A stretch of DNA of 64,000 nt from Bacteroidetes bacterium 43-93 (GCA_001897855.1 MKUO01000001.1:1-64000), one strand, 5' to 3'; shown: positions 35,700 to 45,403, counted from the first letter of the stretch. Numbers and translations: made by a program. Notes: generated by a model from the sequence alone, not told the origin.

Positions 35700-37727
35700 A
35701 TGAGAAAATGCCTACTTCTTGTAGCACTTATAATAGTGTCACAACTTAATGTTTTAATAGCCCAGCCGCTTTTTAATTCGCCGGATACGGTATGTCCGAA
35801 GCAGCCTGTGCAGCTAACAACCAATGTACCCAATGCCAAGAGCCACTATTGGGGCTTTTGTTCGGGTTACCTCTTTAACACACCCGTTGCAACGGCTTTG
35901 GGTAAAAATGGGTTGGATGCACCTACTGCAGTAGAAGTAGAAAAGGATGGTAACAACTATTATGCATTTGTTGTTAACAGGGGGAATAATGGAGCCAGGC
36001 AATCATTAATTCGACTGGAGTTTGGTAATAGTCTTGATAATCAGCCTAAAATCACGAATTACGGCACAATGGATGATGTACTTCCCAAAGATCCATCGTC
36101 ACTATATATCATTAAAAATGAAACCAATGGCAACTGGCATGTATTTGTTGTAGGCGGTACAAATGTGGGAGCTTCTTCCCTCGCTCGCCTTGACTTTGGT
36201 AAATCTTTAGGTAATGTGCCGAACATCGTAAACTTTGGTAACTGGAACAATGTGCTTGATGGGCCAAGCGGATTGTTTTTTCAGCAGGAAGATAAACTTT
36301 GGTATGGTTTCACATTTAACAAGAATACAAACGATCTGCTCCGCATACAGTTCGATTCTTTACTTTCTTTAACTCCTACGTATGTAAATCTGGGTAAGTT
36401 GCCTTATATCAAGAAGCCTACAGACTATACATCCATTTTGGTAAATGGGGTTTGGCACTTTTTCGTAACCAATGAAGGTAGTGATAGCATCACCCGTGTC
36501 GACTTAGGTCCTAAACTGGCAACCACCACACCCACATCTGCTACAATAGGTTCTTTAAATAAAAATGTTAACAATGCCGGTGGTATCAGTATCATCAGGG
36601 ATTGCGATAGTTTTCATTTGTTTTTTGTAAACCGGGGGTCCAGTAACTTCGTAAAAGTGGATATGACTTCCATTACGGGGCCTTACACAGCAGTAAACTT
36701 CAATACATTTAGTTCTACGCTGTTTGGACCGACGGGGTTAACCAGGCCAATTCGTGATCACGATAATATCTACTTATTCACCACCAACGATGGGGATAGC
36801 AACCTGGTAAAAGTAACATTCCAGCAATGCAGTAATGCCAGTATCCAGTCTTCTACAACTATGATGCCACCTCCTTACAGTTATGATACTGCCGGTACTT
36901 ACAATATCTACTACATGGTAAATGAAGGTATGCCGGATATGCAGGTGCAATGTAAGATCATTACCGTATTGCCTACTCCGGACATCTTTATGTCTAACGA
37001 CACTACAATTTGTAGTGGGGATACCATCAGTTTACGCCTGATTTCCACAGCAGCAATTAACCAAACATGGTCTCCTGATTACAATATTGATAATACGACC
37101 CAACAGTACGTTAAGGTTTGGCCGCGATACAGCACTAATTACCATGTGCTGTTGCCTTATAAATCAGGTTGTATTGTAGATACGCTTATTAAAGTAAAGG
37201 TTTTCAAAGTGCAGTCTGATGCCGGGCCAGACAGAACAATAGCAGACGGTGCTACTACCGTATTAGGTGGGCCATTTACCAGTGATGGCATAAACTATTC
37301 TTACCTATGGTTTCCAGACAGGTATATGAGCAACAACAATGTGCCTAATCCAAGTGTTACTCCGCCTAACGACTATACTTATTACCTGCAGGTAAGAGAC
37401 AATAACTCGGGCTGCGCTGCATTAGATACTGTTGTAGTACACGTTAGCTGCGACGATATTAATTTACCGAATGCATTTGTGCCTAGTGGTAACTCGTCTG
37501 TAAATCGTTTCGGACTTGCTAATTCCCAGATTGTAAAATTGGTAGCATTCAGGATATTTGATCGCTGGGGTAAGGTTGTATTCGAAACAACGGACCCTGC
37601 ACAGCAATGGGACGGTAAAGTTAACGGAGCAGATGCAGCACTTGGTGTTTATGTATGGGAGGCAGAAGGGTATTGTATATCAGGTAAAAGGATCAAGAGC
37701 TCAGGTAATGTTACCCTTATACGGTAA
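35700..37727 (+). CDS. T9SS type B (CHU_C) exported protein with propeller-like repeats
   Basis: A 675-residue protein with a signal peptide (1-22, VLIA-QPL). Residues about 55-390 hold five to six repeats with NRG or NEGSD, LxRxDFG and xNFG motifs, as in a beta-propeller. Two Ig/PKD-like domains follow (DTTICSGDTISL and DAGPDRTIADGA). The last 90 residues are a gliding-motility-associated C-terminal domain (CHU_C: LPNAFVPSG, FRIFDRWGKVVFET, GVYVWEAEG), the type B T9SS signal. It is therefore predicted to be exported and surface-attached. Sequence alone does not give its ligand. A terminator follows. Confidence 0.9.
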   Translation: MRKCLLLVALIIVSQLNVLIAQPLFNSPDTVCPKQPVQLTTNVPNAKSHYWGFCSGYLFNTPVATALGKNGLDAPTAVEVEKDGNNYYAFVVNRGNNGARQSLIRLEFGNSLDNQPKITNYGTMDDVLPKDPSSLYIIKNETNGNWHVFVVGGTNVGASSLARLDFGKSLGNVPNIVNFGNWNNVLDGPSGLFFQQEDKLWYGFTFNKNTNDLLRIQFDSLLSLTPTYVNLGKLPYIKKPTDYTSILVNGVWHFFVTNEGSDSITRVDLGPKLATTTPTSATIGSLNKNVNNAGGISIIRDCDSFHLFFVNRGSSNFVKVDMTSITGPYTAVNFNTFSSTLFGPTGLTRPIRDHDNIYLFTTNDGDSNLVKVTFQQCSNASIQSSTTMMPPPYSYDTAGTYNIYYMVNEGMPDMQVQCKIITVLPTPDIFMSNDTTICSGDTISLRLISTAAINQTWSPDYNIDNTTQQYVKVWPRYSTNYHVLLPYKSGCIVDTLIKVKVFKVQSDAGPDRTIADGATTVLGGPFTSDGINYSYLWFPDRYMSNNNVPNPSVTPPNDYTYYLQVRDNNSGCAALDTVVVHVSCDDINLPNAFVPSGNSSVNRFGLANSQIVKLVAFRIFDRWGKVVFETTDPAQQWDGKVNGADAALGVYVWEAEGYCISGKRIKSSGNVTLIR

Positions 37728-37760
37728 AGTTCAATGAAGTTTAAATAAAAGAGTTATTAA

Positions 37761-37788
37761 AAACGCCACCTTTACGGGTGGCGTTTTT
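37761..37788 (+). terminator. Rho-independent terminator
   Basis: Stem AACGCCACC/GGTGGCGTT plus loop TTTACG and T run. The following 37789-38019 has no gene that I can support. Confidence 0.9.
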
Positions 37789-38019
37789 GGTGTATGTAAA
37801 TGTTGTAAATAAGCCTAAGAACTATGATGTAGAGTGATATAGAAATAGGGGATTATGTAGTTAATAATACAACAACGCCTCTCAGTACCCCGCATTATTT
37901 TATGTCTATGCAATCATTTATGCTATTTGATTAACGCTGAACAGCCCCTTGATAAAATTGTTTCATTGAGTGTCAGCAAGCGGGTATCATCAATCAGCCC
38001 AAGGTATCAACGGTTTTTC

Positions 38020-39300
38020 CTATACCAGCGGCATCAGCACAGTAAAAGTACTGCCTTTGCCAATGGTGCTTTCTACAGTCACTTTGCCCTGGTGAGCTTC
38101 AACAGTGGCTTTTACATAGCTAAGCCCTAATCCGAAACCTTTTACATTGTGAATATTGCCTGTGTGGGCACGGTAGAATTTTTCAAATACTCGGGACTGC
38201 GTTTCGCGGTTCATGCCAATGCCATTATCTGCTATCTTAATAGCAAGCATATTGCTTACATTGGATGTGCTTACTTCGATATGGAGATTGTTTTTAGAGT
38301 ACTTAATAGCATTGTCAAGCAGGTTGAAGATGATATTAGAAAAGTGCACTTCGTCAGCTTCTATTGTGTGCCTTTGAGCGTCTAATTTCAGCGTTATAGT
38401 ACCATTTTTTTCCTGTATTTGCAGTGATAAGTTATTAGCCACTTTATTAATAAGGTCATGCGCGTCAATTTTCTGTAGATTTAGTTTAATGTCTTGCTTT
38501 TCTATACGCGCAGCCTGTAATATCTTCTCTACCTGTTTATTCATCCGCTTATTCTCATCTTTGATCATCCCGCTGTAATAGCGGATCTTGTCCGAATCAT
38601 GAATTACCTTCTCATTTGTTAATGCATCAATAGCCAGCGAGATGGTTGCTAAAGGTGTCTTTAGCTCATGGGTCATATTATTGATAAAATCAGACTTGAT
38701 CTCGGAGAGTTTCTTCTGATTGAACATAGTGCGCACGGTAAGTGCAAATGCAGAAATAATGATAACCGTAAATAGGATGGAGGAGCCAATGATCCAGCCC
38801 ATTTTGTTTAAAATATAATTCTTATCGTCTGCTATATGCAGGTAAAAGGTTTCCGGTCTGCTACTTTTATTTGGGTCTGATGTTAAGGGCGATGCTGTAC
38901 TTGATGTGAAATATTCCGTTTTAAAGCCCGGTGAAGACATGATCGGAACATTGAAGATGTTAGTAACACAATATTCATAGTTCTCCTTTATGTTATATTT
39001 CTTCATTGCCTTGCTCACTATCGTATTCATTTCATCCGTAGTAAGCATCTGCACTGTAAAGTCTTGCAGGTAATAGTTGCGAGACTCTTCATCCATATAG
39101 CCAATATTGCCCGATTTAGTAAGGTATAATTTTTGCGCTTGTTCTTTTATCTGGCTGATGGCGTATTCAATATCAAGTGTACGTTGATTTTGGCGCAGCT
39201 TAATAGCGTCCCGTATCCAGGACATTTGAATGAATATAATGCCTAATACGGATAGAGTAATAAGGAATACGATTAAGGGGAAAACTCTTTTCATGCTCAT
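38020..39300 (-). CDS. Membrane sensor histidine kinase
   Basis: A 426-residue two-component kinase: membrane helix 1 (about 7-27), a periplasmic sensor region (28-165, no recognised fold), membrane helix 2 (167-188), HisKA with His211 (NNMTHELKTPLATISLAID) and an ATPase domain (N box FNLLDNAIKYS, IADNGIGM, FGLGLSYVKA). It is close to the PhoR-like kinases of this phylum but no response regulator is adjacent, so it must signal to a regulator elsewhere. It converges with nothing; the downstream end has no obvious terminator. Confidence 0.92.
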   Translation of the reverse strand: MSMKRVFPLIVFLITLSVLGIIFIQMSWIRDAIKLRQNQRTLDIEYAISQIKEQAQKLYLTKSGNIGYMDEESRNYYLQDFTVQMLTTDEMNTIVSKAMKKYNIKENYEYCVTNIFNVPIMSSPGFKTEYFTSSTASPLTSDPNKSSRPETFYLHIADDKNYILNKMGWIIGSSILFTVIIISAFALTVRTMFNQKKLSEIKSDFINNMTHELKTPLATISLAIDALTNEKVIHDSDKIRYYSGMIKDENKRMNKQVEKILQAARIEKQDIKLNLQKIDAHDLINKVANNLSLQIQEKNGTITLKLDAQRHTIEADEVHFSNIIFNLLDNAIKYSKNNLHIEVSTSNVSNMLAIKIADNGIGMNRETQSRVFEKFYRAHTGNIHNVKGFGLGLSYVKATVEAHQGKVTVESTIGKGSTFTVLMPLV

Positions 39301-39447
39301 ACCAAAGATATATATGATATACTGCTATCGCTGCCTTCTCAATTGGTTTAACGGCAATTTAACTGATGCAAACCAATCAATTAATGAAAATACAATTTTT
39401 CGCCGGTTTGCGAACTATAGTCATATTACTCTGTTATTTTGCATTAA

Positions 39448-40383
39448 ATGACAACCGAGATAATTGAAGCCAGGAGACTCACAAAATCTTTCGGCAGTTT
39501 TAAGGCGGTAGATGATTTGTCTTTTACGATAAATAATGGTGAAGTATATGGCTTCCTCGGGCAAAATGGCGCAGGTAAAAGTACCACGATGCGCATGTTG
39601 CTTGGCCTTATATATCCTGATAACGGAACGGTATACATCCGGGGTAGAGAATTTAATAACAGGACAAGACACTTATTAGCGTATATAGGCGCAGTGATAG
39701 AGCGGCCCGATCTGTACTTATATCTTACCGGCTGGGAAAATTTAAAGTTGTTTGCGCATTTAAGCGGCAAAGAAATAACTAGTGCACGGATGCATGAAGT
39801 CCTGGATATTGTAGGGCTAAGCGGCAGGGAAAAAGATAAAGTGAAGGGTTATTCGCAGGGGATGAAGCAAAGATTGGGCATTGCTATCGCATTGATTCAT
39901 GATCCTGAACTGTTGATATTGGATGAGCCTACTAACGGCCTTGATCCGCAGGGTATTGCAGAGATGAGGTTTCTTATCAATAGATTGAGCAAGGAGCTCG
40001 GTAAAACAATAATGATATCTTCTCACCTGTTGCACGAAATAGAGCAGGTCGCTACTAATATGATCATTCTTCACAAGGGCAGAAAGATTGTAGAAGGAAA
40101 GGTTGCAGATCTGCTCAGTCCTGCGGATACATCGGTCAAGATCAGACTAACGCCGGATGAAGCTGTAATAACTAAATTAAAAGACAGTGAATGGAAAGGA
40201 CAAATAAGCTCAACGCAAGTGGGGCAAATTACGTTCAAAACAGATCCAAAAAATGTTCCTGCAATTAATAGCTGGCTGGTCAATCATGGTGCCGAGGTGT
40301 TGCAAATAAATGTTACCCATTCGCTCGAAGATTATTTTTTATCCTTAACATCTGAAGATCATGCTGCGGCTGGAACTATTTAA
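39448..40383 (+). CDS. ABC-2 type exporter ATP-binding protein
   Basis: A 311-residue ABC ATPase with Walker A GQNGAGKST (about 35-43), signature YSQGMKQRLG, Walker B LLILDEPTNGLDP and the switch His in ISSHLLHEIEQ. The C-terminal 90 residues after the switch are the extension of the CcmA/BcrA-type subfamily. The permease gene overlaps its last 23 bases and a LolA-like gene follows, so the three form one export unit. Substrate unknown; lipid or peptide export is inferred from the LolA-like partner. Confidence 0.93.
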   Translation: MTTEIIEARRLTKSFGSFKAVDDLSFTINNGEVYGFLGQNGAGKSTTMRMLLGLIYPDNGTVYIRGREFNNRTRHLLAYIGAVIERPDLYLYLTGWENLKLFAHLSGKEITSARMHEVLDIVGLSGREKDKVKGYSQGMKQRLGIAIALIHDPELLILDEPTNGLDPQGIAEMRFLINRLSKELGKTIMISSHLLHEIEQVATNMIILHKGRKIVEGKVADLLSPADTSVKIRLTPDEAVITKLKDSEWKGQISSTQVGQITFKTDPKNVPAINSWLVNHGAEVLQINVTHSLEDYFLSLTSEDHAAAGTI

Positions 40384-41191
40384 AATATTCAAACGGCCGC
40401 GTACGTACATCAGCTTTGGGATTGTAGCGGCTATAGCGTTAGTTATAGAACTGGCAATGTATGCTGATGGGAAGAACTTCATAAACTTTGCATTGCAAGG
40501 CATCAACGAGCAGTTTGATCTACGGGGGAACATACTCAATGGCTACCTGATCACCTACATCATTCTGCAAACTTTGCTGGTACAAATTCCTTTATTAGTG
40601 GCCCTGGTGGCAGGAGATGCGATTGCAGGAGAAGCAAGTATGGGCACGTTACGGCTGTTACTTACCAAGCCGCAGTCGCGCAGCAAGGTGATCATCGTCA
40701 AATTTGTTGCCTCCTTATGTTATGCGTTGCTTCTATTGCTATGGCTGGCAATTGTAGCGCTGGGCCTTTCTGTATTAATATTCGGGGCAGGGGATATGAT
40801 CAACCTGAAAAGTGATGCGATGGTAATTATTTTGAAGGACGATGTTCTTTGGCGGTACATAGCTGCATTTGCCTTCGCAGCCCTGGCAATGGCTACGGTT
40901 GCAGCATTGGCATTGCTATTATCCTGTTTTGCAGATAATTCAATAGGCCCTATCGTGGGCACTATGGGCATCATTATTGTGTTAATGATATTCTCAACGC
41001 TCGATCTGCCTATATTTTCTGTAATCAAGCAATACCTGTTTACAACTCATATGGTTGGGTGGAAGGCCTTTTTTGACGATCCGGTTCCATATAAAGCAGT
41101 AGGTACATCTGCTATGGTATTGCTGGTTTATACGTTTTTGTTTTTGGGGGCTTCGATAGTGTGGTTCAATAAAAAGGATATACAATCATGA
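40361..41191 (+). CDS. ABC-2 type exporter permease
   Basis: A 276-residue integral membrane protein with six hydrophobic helices and the ABC-2 family topology: short basic N-terminus (LRLELFKIFKRPRTYI), GDAIAGEASMGTLRLLLTKP after helix 2, as in the coupling region of BcrB/NatB-like permeases. It overlaps the ATPase gene by 23 bases and the next gene by 4, so translation is coupled. It pairs with the ATPase as the membrane half of the exporter. Confidence 0.9.
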   Translation: MLRLELFKIFKRPRTYISFGIVAAIALVIELAMYADGKNFINFALQGINEQFDLRGNILNGYLITYIILQTLLVQIPLLVALVAGDAIAGEASMGTLRLLLTKPQSRSKVIIVKFVASLCYALLLLLWLAIVALGLSVLIFGAGDMINLKSDAMVIILKDDVLWRYIAAFAFAALAMATVAALALLLSCFADNSIGPIVGTMGIIIVLMIFSTLDLPIFSVIKQYLFTTHMVGWKAFFDDPVPYKAVGTSAMVLLVYTFLFLGASIVWFNKKDIQS

Positions 41192-41901
41192 TCAGGACAT
41201 TTTCGGTGGTAGTTTTTTGTGTGATGAGTGCGGTAAGCTTTGCGCAACCGTTAACCGCAAACCAGCTTTTTCTAAAGCTTAGAGCAAGGCTGGATGCGGT
41301 GAAAGATTATGAGGCCGATGTTTCTATGAAGATCGATATCCCGTTTATAAAAGTGCCGAGGCTTAAGGGTAAATTATACTTCAAAGCACCTGATAAAATG
41401 AAACTGGAGCGAAATGGCGGCATCTCTATTCTGCCCCGGAACGGAGTAAACCTAACTATGAATAACCTGGTGCCCAACGCTGATGCGGCTGTGATAGATG
41501 CTGGTAAAGACATGCTAAACGGGAAGGAGCTACGATTAATAAAAGTAATACCGGCAAACGAACAGGATCCTATTATCCTCACAAAGATATGGGTAGATGA
41601 AAATAAGATATTGGCTATGAGAATGGAGACTACTACACGAGATAATGGTACGGTAAAAATGGACCTTGATTATGGCCGCTATGAAAAGCTTGGCTTGCCT
41701 GATAAAGTGCAGTTTCAAATGGATGTGAAAGATTTTAAATTGCCTAAAGGGGTTACCATGGATTATGATGGAGATACTAAGCCGGCTGCACAGAAAGCAA
41801 ATGCCGGTGGACGAAAAAAAGGCCGTATCGAGATAGATTACCAGGATTACAAGGTCAATAAAGGTATTCCCGATAAGGTTTTTGCAGAAAAGAGGCAATA
41901 A
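41188..41901 (+). CDS. LolA-like periplasmic protein
   Basis: A 237-residue protein with a signal peptide (1-19, SFA-QPL). The mature part (LRARLDAVKDYEADVSMKID, FKAPDKMKLERNGG, KIWVDENKILAMRMETT) resembles the open beta-barrel of LolA/LolB or DUF4292-type proteins that carry lipids or lipoproteins. It starts on the stop of the permease gene (ATGA) and so belongs to the ABC unit. A two-step path (ABC exporter to periplasmic carrier) for a lipid-like substrate is a reasonable inference, not shown by sequence. Confidence 0.72.
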   Translation: MIRTFSVVVFCVMSAVSFAQPLTANQLFLKLRARLDAVKDYEADVSMKIDIPFIKVPRLKGKLYFKAPDKMKLERNGGISILPRNGVNLTMNNLVPNADAAVIDAGKDMLNGKELRLIKVIPANEQDPIILTKIWVDENKILAMRMETTTRDNGTVKMDLDYGRYEKLGLPDKVQFQMDVKDFKLPKGVTMDYDGDTKPAAQKANAGGRKKGRIEIDYQDYKVNKGIPDKVFAEKRQ

Positions 41902-41970
41902 ATTAGTCGCAAATCTTTTGCATCACCAAGATAATGATTAGTTTTAGGTGATTAATTCGTATAATAGGTT

Positions 41971-42489
41971 ATGAAATATTTTCTGTTGGCATTATCGGCC
42001 ATTTGTATCATTACTTCGTGCAAAAAAACGGAAACACCGATGAGTCAGGCCCAAAAACTAGAGGCATCTCAATGGGTGCCCGTGACGTTAAATATTACAT
42101 ATTTGAGCTATACAGGTGGAGACTCGCTGACCAACCCCGTTTGGGAAAAGGTTTCAACAGTTGATCCAACAAAAGGACAAGATACACGGCCTGAATGCAT
42201 CAAAGATGATTATCTGAAGTTTAAGATGTATAACCAGGGTGATCACATTACCGGCGGTACTAAATGCTCTGATAACGAAACAGATGACATAGAATTTAGC
42301 TGGGGATTATCAGACAATGATAAGAAAATGTATATATACGGCCTGTTCTCATTGTTAAAGCAGGATGCCAATGGACTTTTGCAGGATCCAACAGACGATA
42401 AATTTTCTTTTGCATATCCCGGCCAAGTTAAGGATGCAGACCAAAAAGATATTACCGTAAGGTACACGATGACTTTTAATAAAAAATAA
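41971..42489 (+). CDS. Lipoprotein, lipocalin-like
   Basis: A 172-residue protein with a lipobox (ITSC, Cys17) and a beta-rich mature part opening with SQAQKLEASQWVPVTLNI and containing KDDYLKFKMYNQGD and ending YTMTFNKK. The layout recalls the small lipocalin-like lipoproteins of Bacteroidota, but no certain family can be given. It lies 69 bases after the LolA-like gene and is followed by a strong terminator. Confidence 0.68.
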   Translation: MKYFLLALSAICIITSCKKTETPMSQAQKLEASQWVPVTLNITYLSYTGGDSLTNPVWEKVSTVDPTKGQDTRPECIKDDYLKFKMYNQGDHITGGTKCSDNETDDIEFSWGLSDNDKKMYIYGLFSLLKQDANGLLQDPTDDKFSFAYPGQVKDADQKDITVRYTMTFNKK

Positions 42490-42510
42490 TCGGTAAAACA
42501 GGTATTTATA

Positions 42511-42540
42511 CCCACCGGTTACTTTTCCGGTGGGTTTTTT
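42511..42540 (+). terminator. Rho-independent terminator
   Basis: Stem CCCACCGG/CCGGTGGG with an 8-base loop and TTTTTT. It sits directly upstream of the thrS promoter. Confidence 0.9.
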
Positions 42541-42546
42541 AATTCG

Positions 42547-42554
42547 TACATTTG
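42547..42554 (+). promoter_or_regulatory. -7 box of thrS
   Basis: TACATTTG matches the -7 consensus 30 bases before the thrS ATG. The -33 site falls in the terminator stem and reads TTT. The short leader has no T-box or attenuator. Confidence 0.5.
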
Positions 42555-42584
42555 GTGCCAAATTTTTAAGGAGTAATTAAGTAT

Positions 42585-44531
42585 ATGATTCATATTACAT
42601 TGCCCGATGGGGCAGTAAGGGAATACCAGGATGGTGCTACCGCGTTAGATGTAGCCAAGTCTATCAGTGAAGGACTGGCACGCAAAGTGCTGGCGGCAGA
42701 AGTTGATGGAGAAGTGTGGGATGCTACCAGGCCTATTAATAAAGATGTAAAACTCAAGTTGCTAACATGGGATGATAAAGGAGGGAAATCTACCTTTTGG
42801 CATTCATCTGCACACTTGATGGCCGAAGCGCTGGAGCAACTATATCCCGGCGTTAAATTAGGTATAGGCCCGTCTATAGAAAGTGGGTTTTACTATGATG
42901 TAGACCTTGGAGGAAGAGCTATTAATGAAGAAGAGCTGAAAAAGCTGGAAGATAAAATGAAAGAGCTGGCAAAGCACAATAGTGTTTATCAGCGCAAAGA
43001 AGTGTCTAAGGCGGATGCGATCAGTTATTTTACTGAAAAGGACGATCCCTATAAGCTGGAATTGATCCGGGATCTGCAGGACGGTAATATCACCTTTTAT
43101 ACTCAAGGCGGATTTACTGACTTGTGCCGCGGGCCACATATTCCTAACACCGGGTTTATAAAAGCCATTAAGCTTACAAATATTGCAGGAGCTTATTGGA
43201 GAGGTAATGAGAAAAATAAAATGCTCACGCGCATATATGGTGTTACCTTCCCGGCGCAGAAAGAACTGGATGAGTACCTGACCTTGCTTGAGGAAGCCAA
43301 AAAGCGCGATCACCGCAAATTGGGTAGGGAGCTGGAGCTATTCACTTTTTCTGAAAAAGTGGGTAGCGGGTTGCCTTTGTGGTTACCTAAGGGCGCTATG
43401 CTGCGCGAACGCTTGCAACAATTCCTGCAAAAAGCTCAGTTGGATACCGGTTATCTGCCGGTTATCACGCCACATATTGGCAGTAAGCAATTGTATGTAA
43501 CATCCGGCCACTGGGAAAAATATGGTAAAGACAGCTTCAGGCCTATAACTACACCGCAGGAAGGTGAAGAGTTTATGCTGAAGCCAATGAACTGTCCGCA
43601 CCATTGCGAGATATATAAATCATCCCCCAGGTCTTATAAAGACCTGCCACTTAGGTTGGCAGAGTTCGGTACCGTTTACCGTTATGAACAATCCGGGGAA
43701 TTGCACGGATTAACCCGCGTAAGAGGATTTACCCAGGATGATGCGCACCTTTTCTGCCGTCCCGACCAGGTATTAGAAGAATTTAAAAAGGTAATAGACC
43801 TGGTAATGTACGTATTCCGATCTCTGGATTTTGACAACTTCACTGCCCAGGTATCGCTACGAGACCAAGAAGACAGAAGTAAATATATAGGCAGTGACGA
43901 AAACTGGGAGATCGCCGAACGTTCCATTATGGATGCCGCGGCGGAGAAAGGGCTGAAAACAGTAGTAGAGTATGGTGAAGCGGCGTTCTATGGCCCTAAG
44001 CTAGACTTTATGGTAAAAGACGCACTGGGACGTAGCTGGCAATTAGGCACAATACAGGTAGATTATAACCTGCCGGAACGCTTTGAGCTGGAATATGTAG
44101 ATAGCGATAACAGCCGTAAACGCCCGGTTATGATACATCGTGCTCCGTTTGGTTCTATGGAGCGTTTCATAGCTGTATTGTTAGAGCACTGTGGTGGTAA
44201 CCTGCCTTTGTGGCTGGCACCTGTGCAAGTAAAAGTGTTACCTATAAGCGATAAGTTTGGGGATTACGCTAATTCTGTTGTTGCAAAATTAAAAGATGCA
44301 GGCATCCGTGCCGAAGTTGACGACCGCAACGAAAAGATAGGCAAGAAGATCAGGGATACAGAGCTCATGAAAGTACCTTATATGCTGGTAGTAGGTGAGA
44401 AAGAAATGAACGAAGGGAAAGTTGCCGTGCGCAAGCATGGGGAAGGGGATAAGGGAGCCGTTGCAGTTGATGATTTCCTGGTAGATACTTTGGAGATTAT
44501 AAAAAAGCAATTGGCCGGAAAGAAAGATTAA
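42585..44531 (+). CDS. thrS: Threonyl-tRNA synthetase
   Basis: A 648-residue class II synthetase: TGS domain (about 1-62), the editing second-additional domain ([13 protein letters not shown] with the His ligands), catalytic core (motif 2 [20 protein letters not shown], motif 3 [15 protein letters not shown]; zinc ligands CPHHCEIY) and a C-terminal anticodon-binding domain ([13 protein letters not shown]). It charges tRNA-Thr. infC follows 66 bases later in the common thrS-infC order, with its own -7 box. Confidence 0.97.
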   Translation: MIHITLPDGAVREYQDGATALDVAKSISEGLARKVLAAEVDGEVWDATRPINKDVKLKLLTWDDKGGKSTFWHSSAHLMAEALEQLYPGVKLGIGPSIESGFYYDVDLGGRAINEEELKKLEDKMKELAKHNSVYQRKEVSKADAISYFTEKDDPYKLELIRDLQDGNITFYTQGGFTDLCRGPHIPNTGFIKAIKLTNIAGAYWRGNEKNKMLTRIYGVTFPAQKELDEYLTLLEEAKKRDHRKLGRELELFTFSEKVGSGLPLWLPKGAMLRERLQQFLQKAQLDTGYLPVITPHIGSKQLYVTSGHWEKYGKDSFRPITTPQEGEEFMLKPMNCPHHCEIYKSSPRSYKDLPLRLAEFGTVYRYEQSGELHGLTRVRGFTQDDAHLFCRPDQVLEEFKKVIDLVMYVFRSLDFDNFTAQVSLRDQEDRSKYIGSDENWEIAERSIMDAAAEKGLKTVVEYGEAAFYGPKLDFMVKDALGRSWQLGTIQVDYNLPERFELEYVDSDNSRKRPVMIHRAPFGSMERFIAVLLEHCGGNLPLWLAPVQVKVLPISDKFGDYANSVVAKLKDAGIRAEVDDRNEKIGKKIRDTELMKVPYMLVVGEKEMNEGKVAVRKHGEGDKGAVAVDDFLVDTLEIIKKQLAGKKD

Positions 44532-44568
44532 TGCATATCCGCTAAATATAGAATTGAAATAAATACAC

Positions 44569-44576
44569 TAATTTTG
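44569..44576 (+). promoter_or_regulatory. -7 box of infC
   Basis: TAATTTTG, a full consensus match 21 bases upstream of the infC start; no -33 TTG at the expected distance. Confidence 0.4.
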
Positions 44577-44597
44577 CCATCATTTTAAAAATATTGA

Positions 44598-45149
44598 ATG
44601 CAAAGAAGAGGTAAACCAAATTTTAAACCAAAACAAGTACAAAACGAACACCGTTTAAATAGAGAGATCACTGCACCTGAAGTGCGTTTGATAAGTGATG
44701 GAATGGAGCCGGCAGTATACCCCTTAGCAGAAGCTTTAAAGCTTGCGGAAGAGCAGGGTGTTGATCTGGTTGAGATATCTCCTAATGCGGTTCCTCCGGT
44801 TTGCCGTATAATAGATTATCGCAAGTTTCTTTACGAGCGCAAAAAGAAAGAAAAGGAACAAAAGGCCAAGGCAAAGCAGTCAGAGGTGAAGGAAATACGT
44901 TTCACTCCTAATACCGATGAGCATGATTTTGACTTTAAGGCCAAACATGCCGAAAAATTTCTCCAGGAGGGTAACAAGGTTAAATGCTACGTTCAATTTA
45001 AAGGACGTGCCATCATGTTTCAGGAGAGAGGCGAATTATTACTGCTGAAGTTTGCAGAACGCCTTGCAGAGGTAGGTTCATTAGAATCTATGCCAAAGAT
45101 GGAAGGAAGGCGTATGCTGGCAATTTTTACTCCTAAAAAGAAGAAATAA
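44598..45149 (+). CDS. infC: Translation initiation factor IF-3
   Basis: A 183-residue IF-3 with the N-terminal domain (NEHRLNREITAPEVRLI, AEEQGVDLVEISPNA) joined by a lysine-rich linker (ERKKKEKEQKAKAKQSEVKE) to the C-terminal domain (IRFTPNTDEHDFDFKAKHAE, FKGRAIMFQERGELLL). It checks the initiator codon and keeps ribosomal subunits apart. It starts at an ordinary ATG rather than the rare AUU of E. coli. The genes for L35 and L20, which normally follow, are absent; the duplicated element at 45.29-45.47 kb takes their place. Confidence 0.97.
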   Translation: MQRRGKPNFKPKQVQNEHRLNREITAPEVRLISDGMEPAVYPLAEALKLAEEQGVDLVEISPNAVPPVCRIIDYRKFLYERKKKEKEQKAKAKQSEVKEIRFTPNTDEHDFDFKAKHAEKFLQEGNKVKCYVQFKGRAIMFQERGELLLLKFAERLAEVGSLESMPKMEGRRMLAIFTPKKKK

Positions 45150-45211
45150 TTATTTCTTCATCAAAGGGTAACTATTTTATCAAAATTTTTGCAGATTATT
45201 TTAAAATGTAC

Positions 45212-45242
45212 TTGTTTAGAATCAAAAGGCAATGTACATTTG
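45212..45242 (+). promoter_or_regulatory. Promoter in front of the first 59-bp element
   Basis: TTG (45212-45214), a 20-base spacer, TACATTTG (45235-45242): a full Bacteroidota consensus. No protein gene of normal size follows, so it should drive a short RNA from about 45247. Confidence 0.7.
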
Positions 45243-45246
45243 CAGT

Positions 45247-45344
45247 TAGAAAGAGGCCATATCAACGCATAAGCGTTTTTATATAAGAAGTTTTCATGGT
45301 GATAGGGTTTATAGGGGCTGGCCTGTTCTCAGGCTGGCTTTTTT
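45247..45344 (+). ncRNA. Putative small RNA 1 (duplicated 3' module)
   Basis: A transcript of about 98 nt is predicted between the promoter above and the terminator at 45317-45344. It would contain a small 5' hairpin (AACGC/GCGTT, loop ATAA, 45264-45277), the 45289-45316 single-stranded-looking part and the terminator. The same region can be read as a 28-codon peptide from 45296 (see the findings). No known RNA family was recognised. Confidence 0.5.
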
Positions 45345-45347
45345 ATT
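45289..45347 (+). repeat. 59-bp direct repeat, copy 1
   Basis: Copies 1 and 2 match at 56 of 59 positions, 119 bases apart. Each begins AGTTTTCAT, continues GTGATAGGGTTTATAGGGG and ends in a hairpin and six T. In copy 1 the hairpin is 45317-45325 with 45330-45338 (9 bp, loop TTCT) with two wobble pairs. Confidence 0.9.
45317..45344 (+). terminator. Terminator in repeat copy 1
   Basis: Stem GCTGGCCTG/CAGGCTGGC, loop TTCT, then TTTTTT (45339-45344). Confidence 0.8.
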
Positions 45348-45373
45348 TTAAGAAAATATTTGCAAAAAAAATT

Positions 45374-45403
45374 TTGTTGTGAATTAATCTACGTTTAATT
45401 TTA
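45374..45403 (+). promoter_or_regulatory. Possible promoter in front of the second element
   Basis: TTG (45374-45376), 19 bases, TAATTTTA (45396-45403, 7 of 8 to consensus). It would start RNA at about 45408, exactly where copy 2 begins. Confidence 0.4.

Noticed and set aside
37789-38019. Possible small gene or tRNA in the 230-base gap
   Set aside because: No cloverleaf, no CCA end, and the open frames run into the opposite-strand kinase gene.
42555-42584. T-box or attenuator in front of thrS
   Set aside because: The predicted leader is only about 25 bases, with no room for such a structure.
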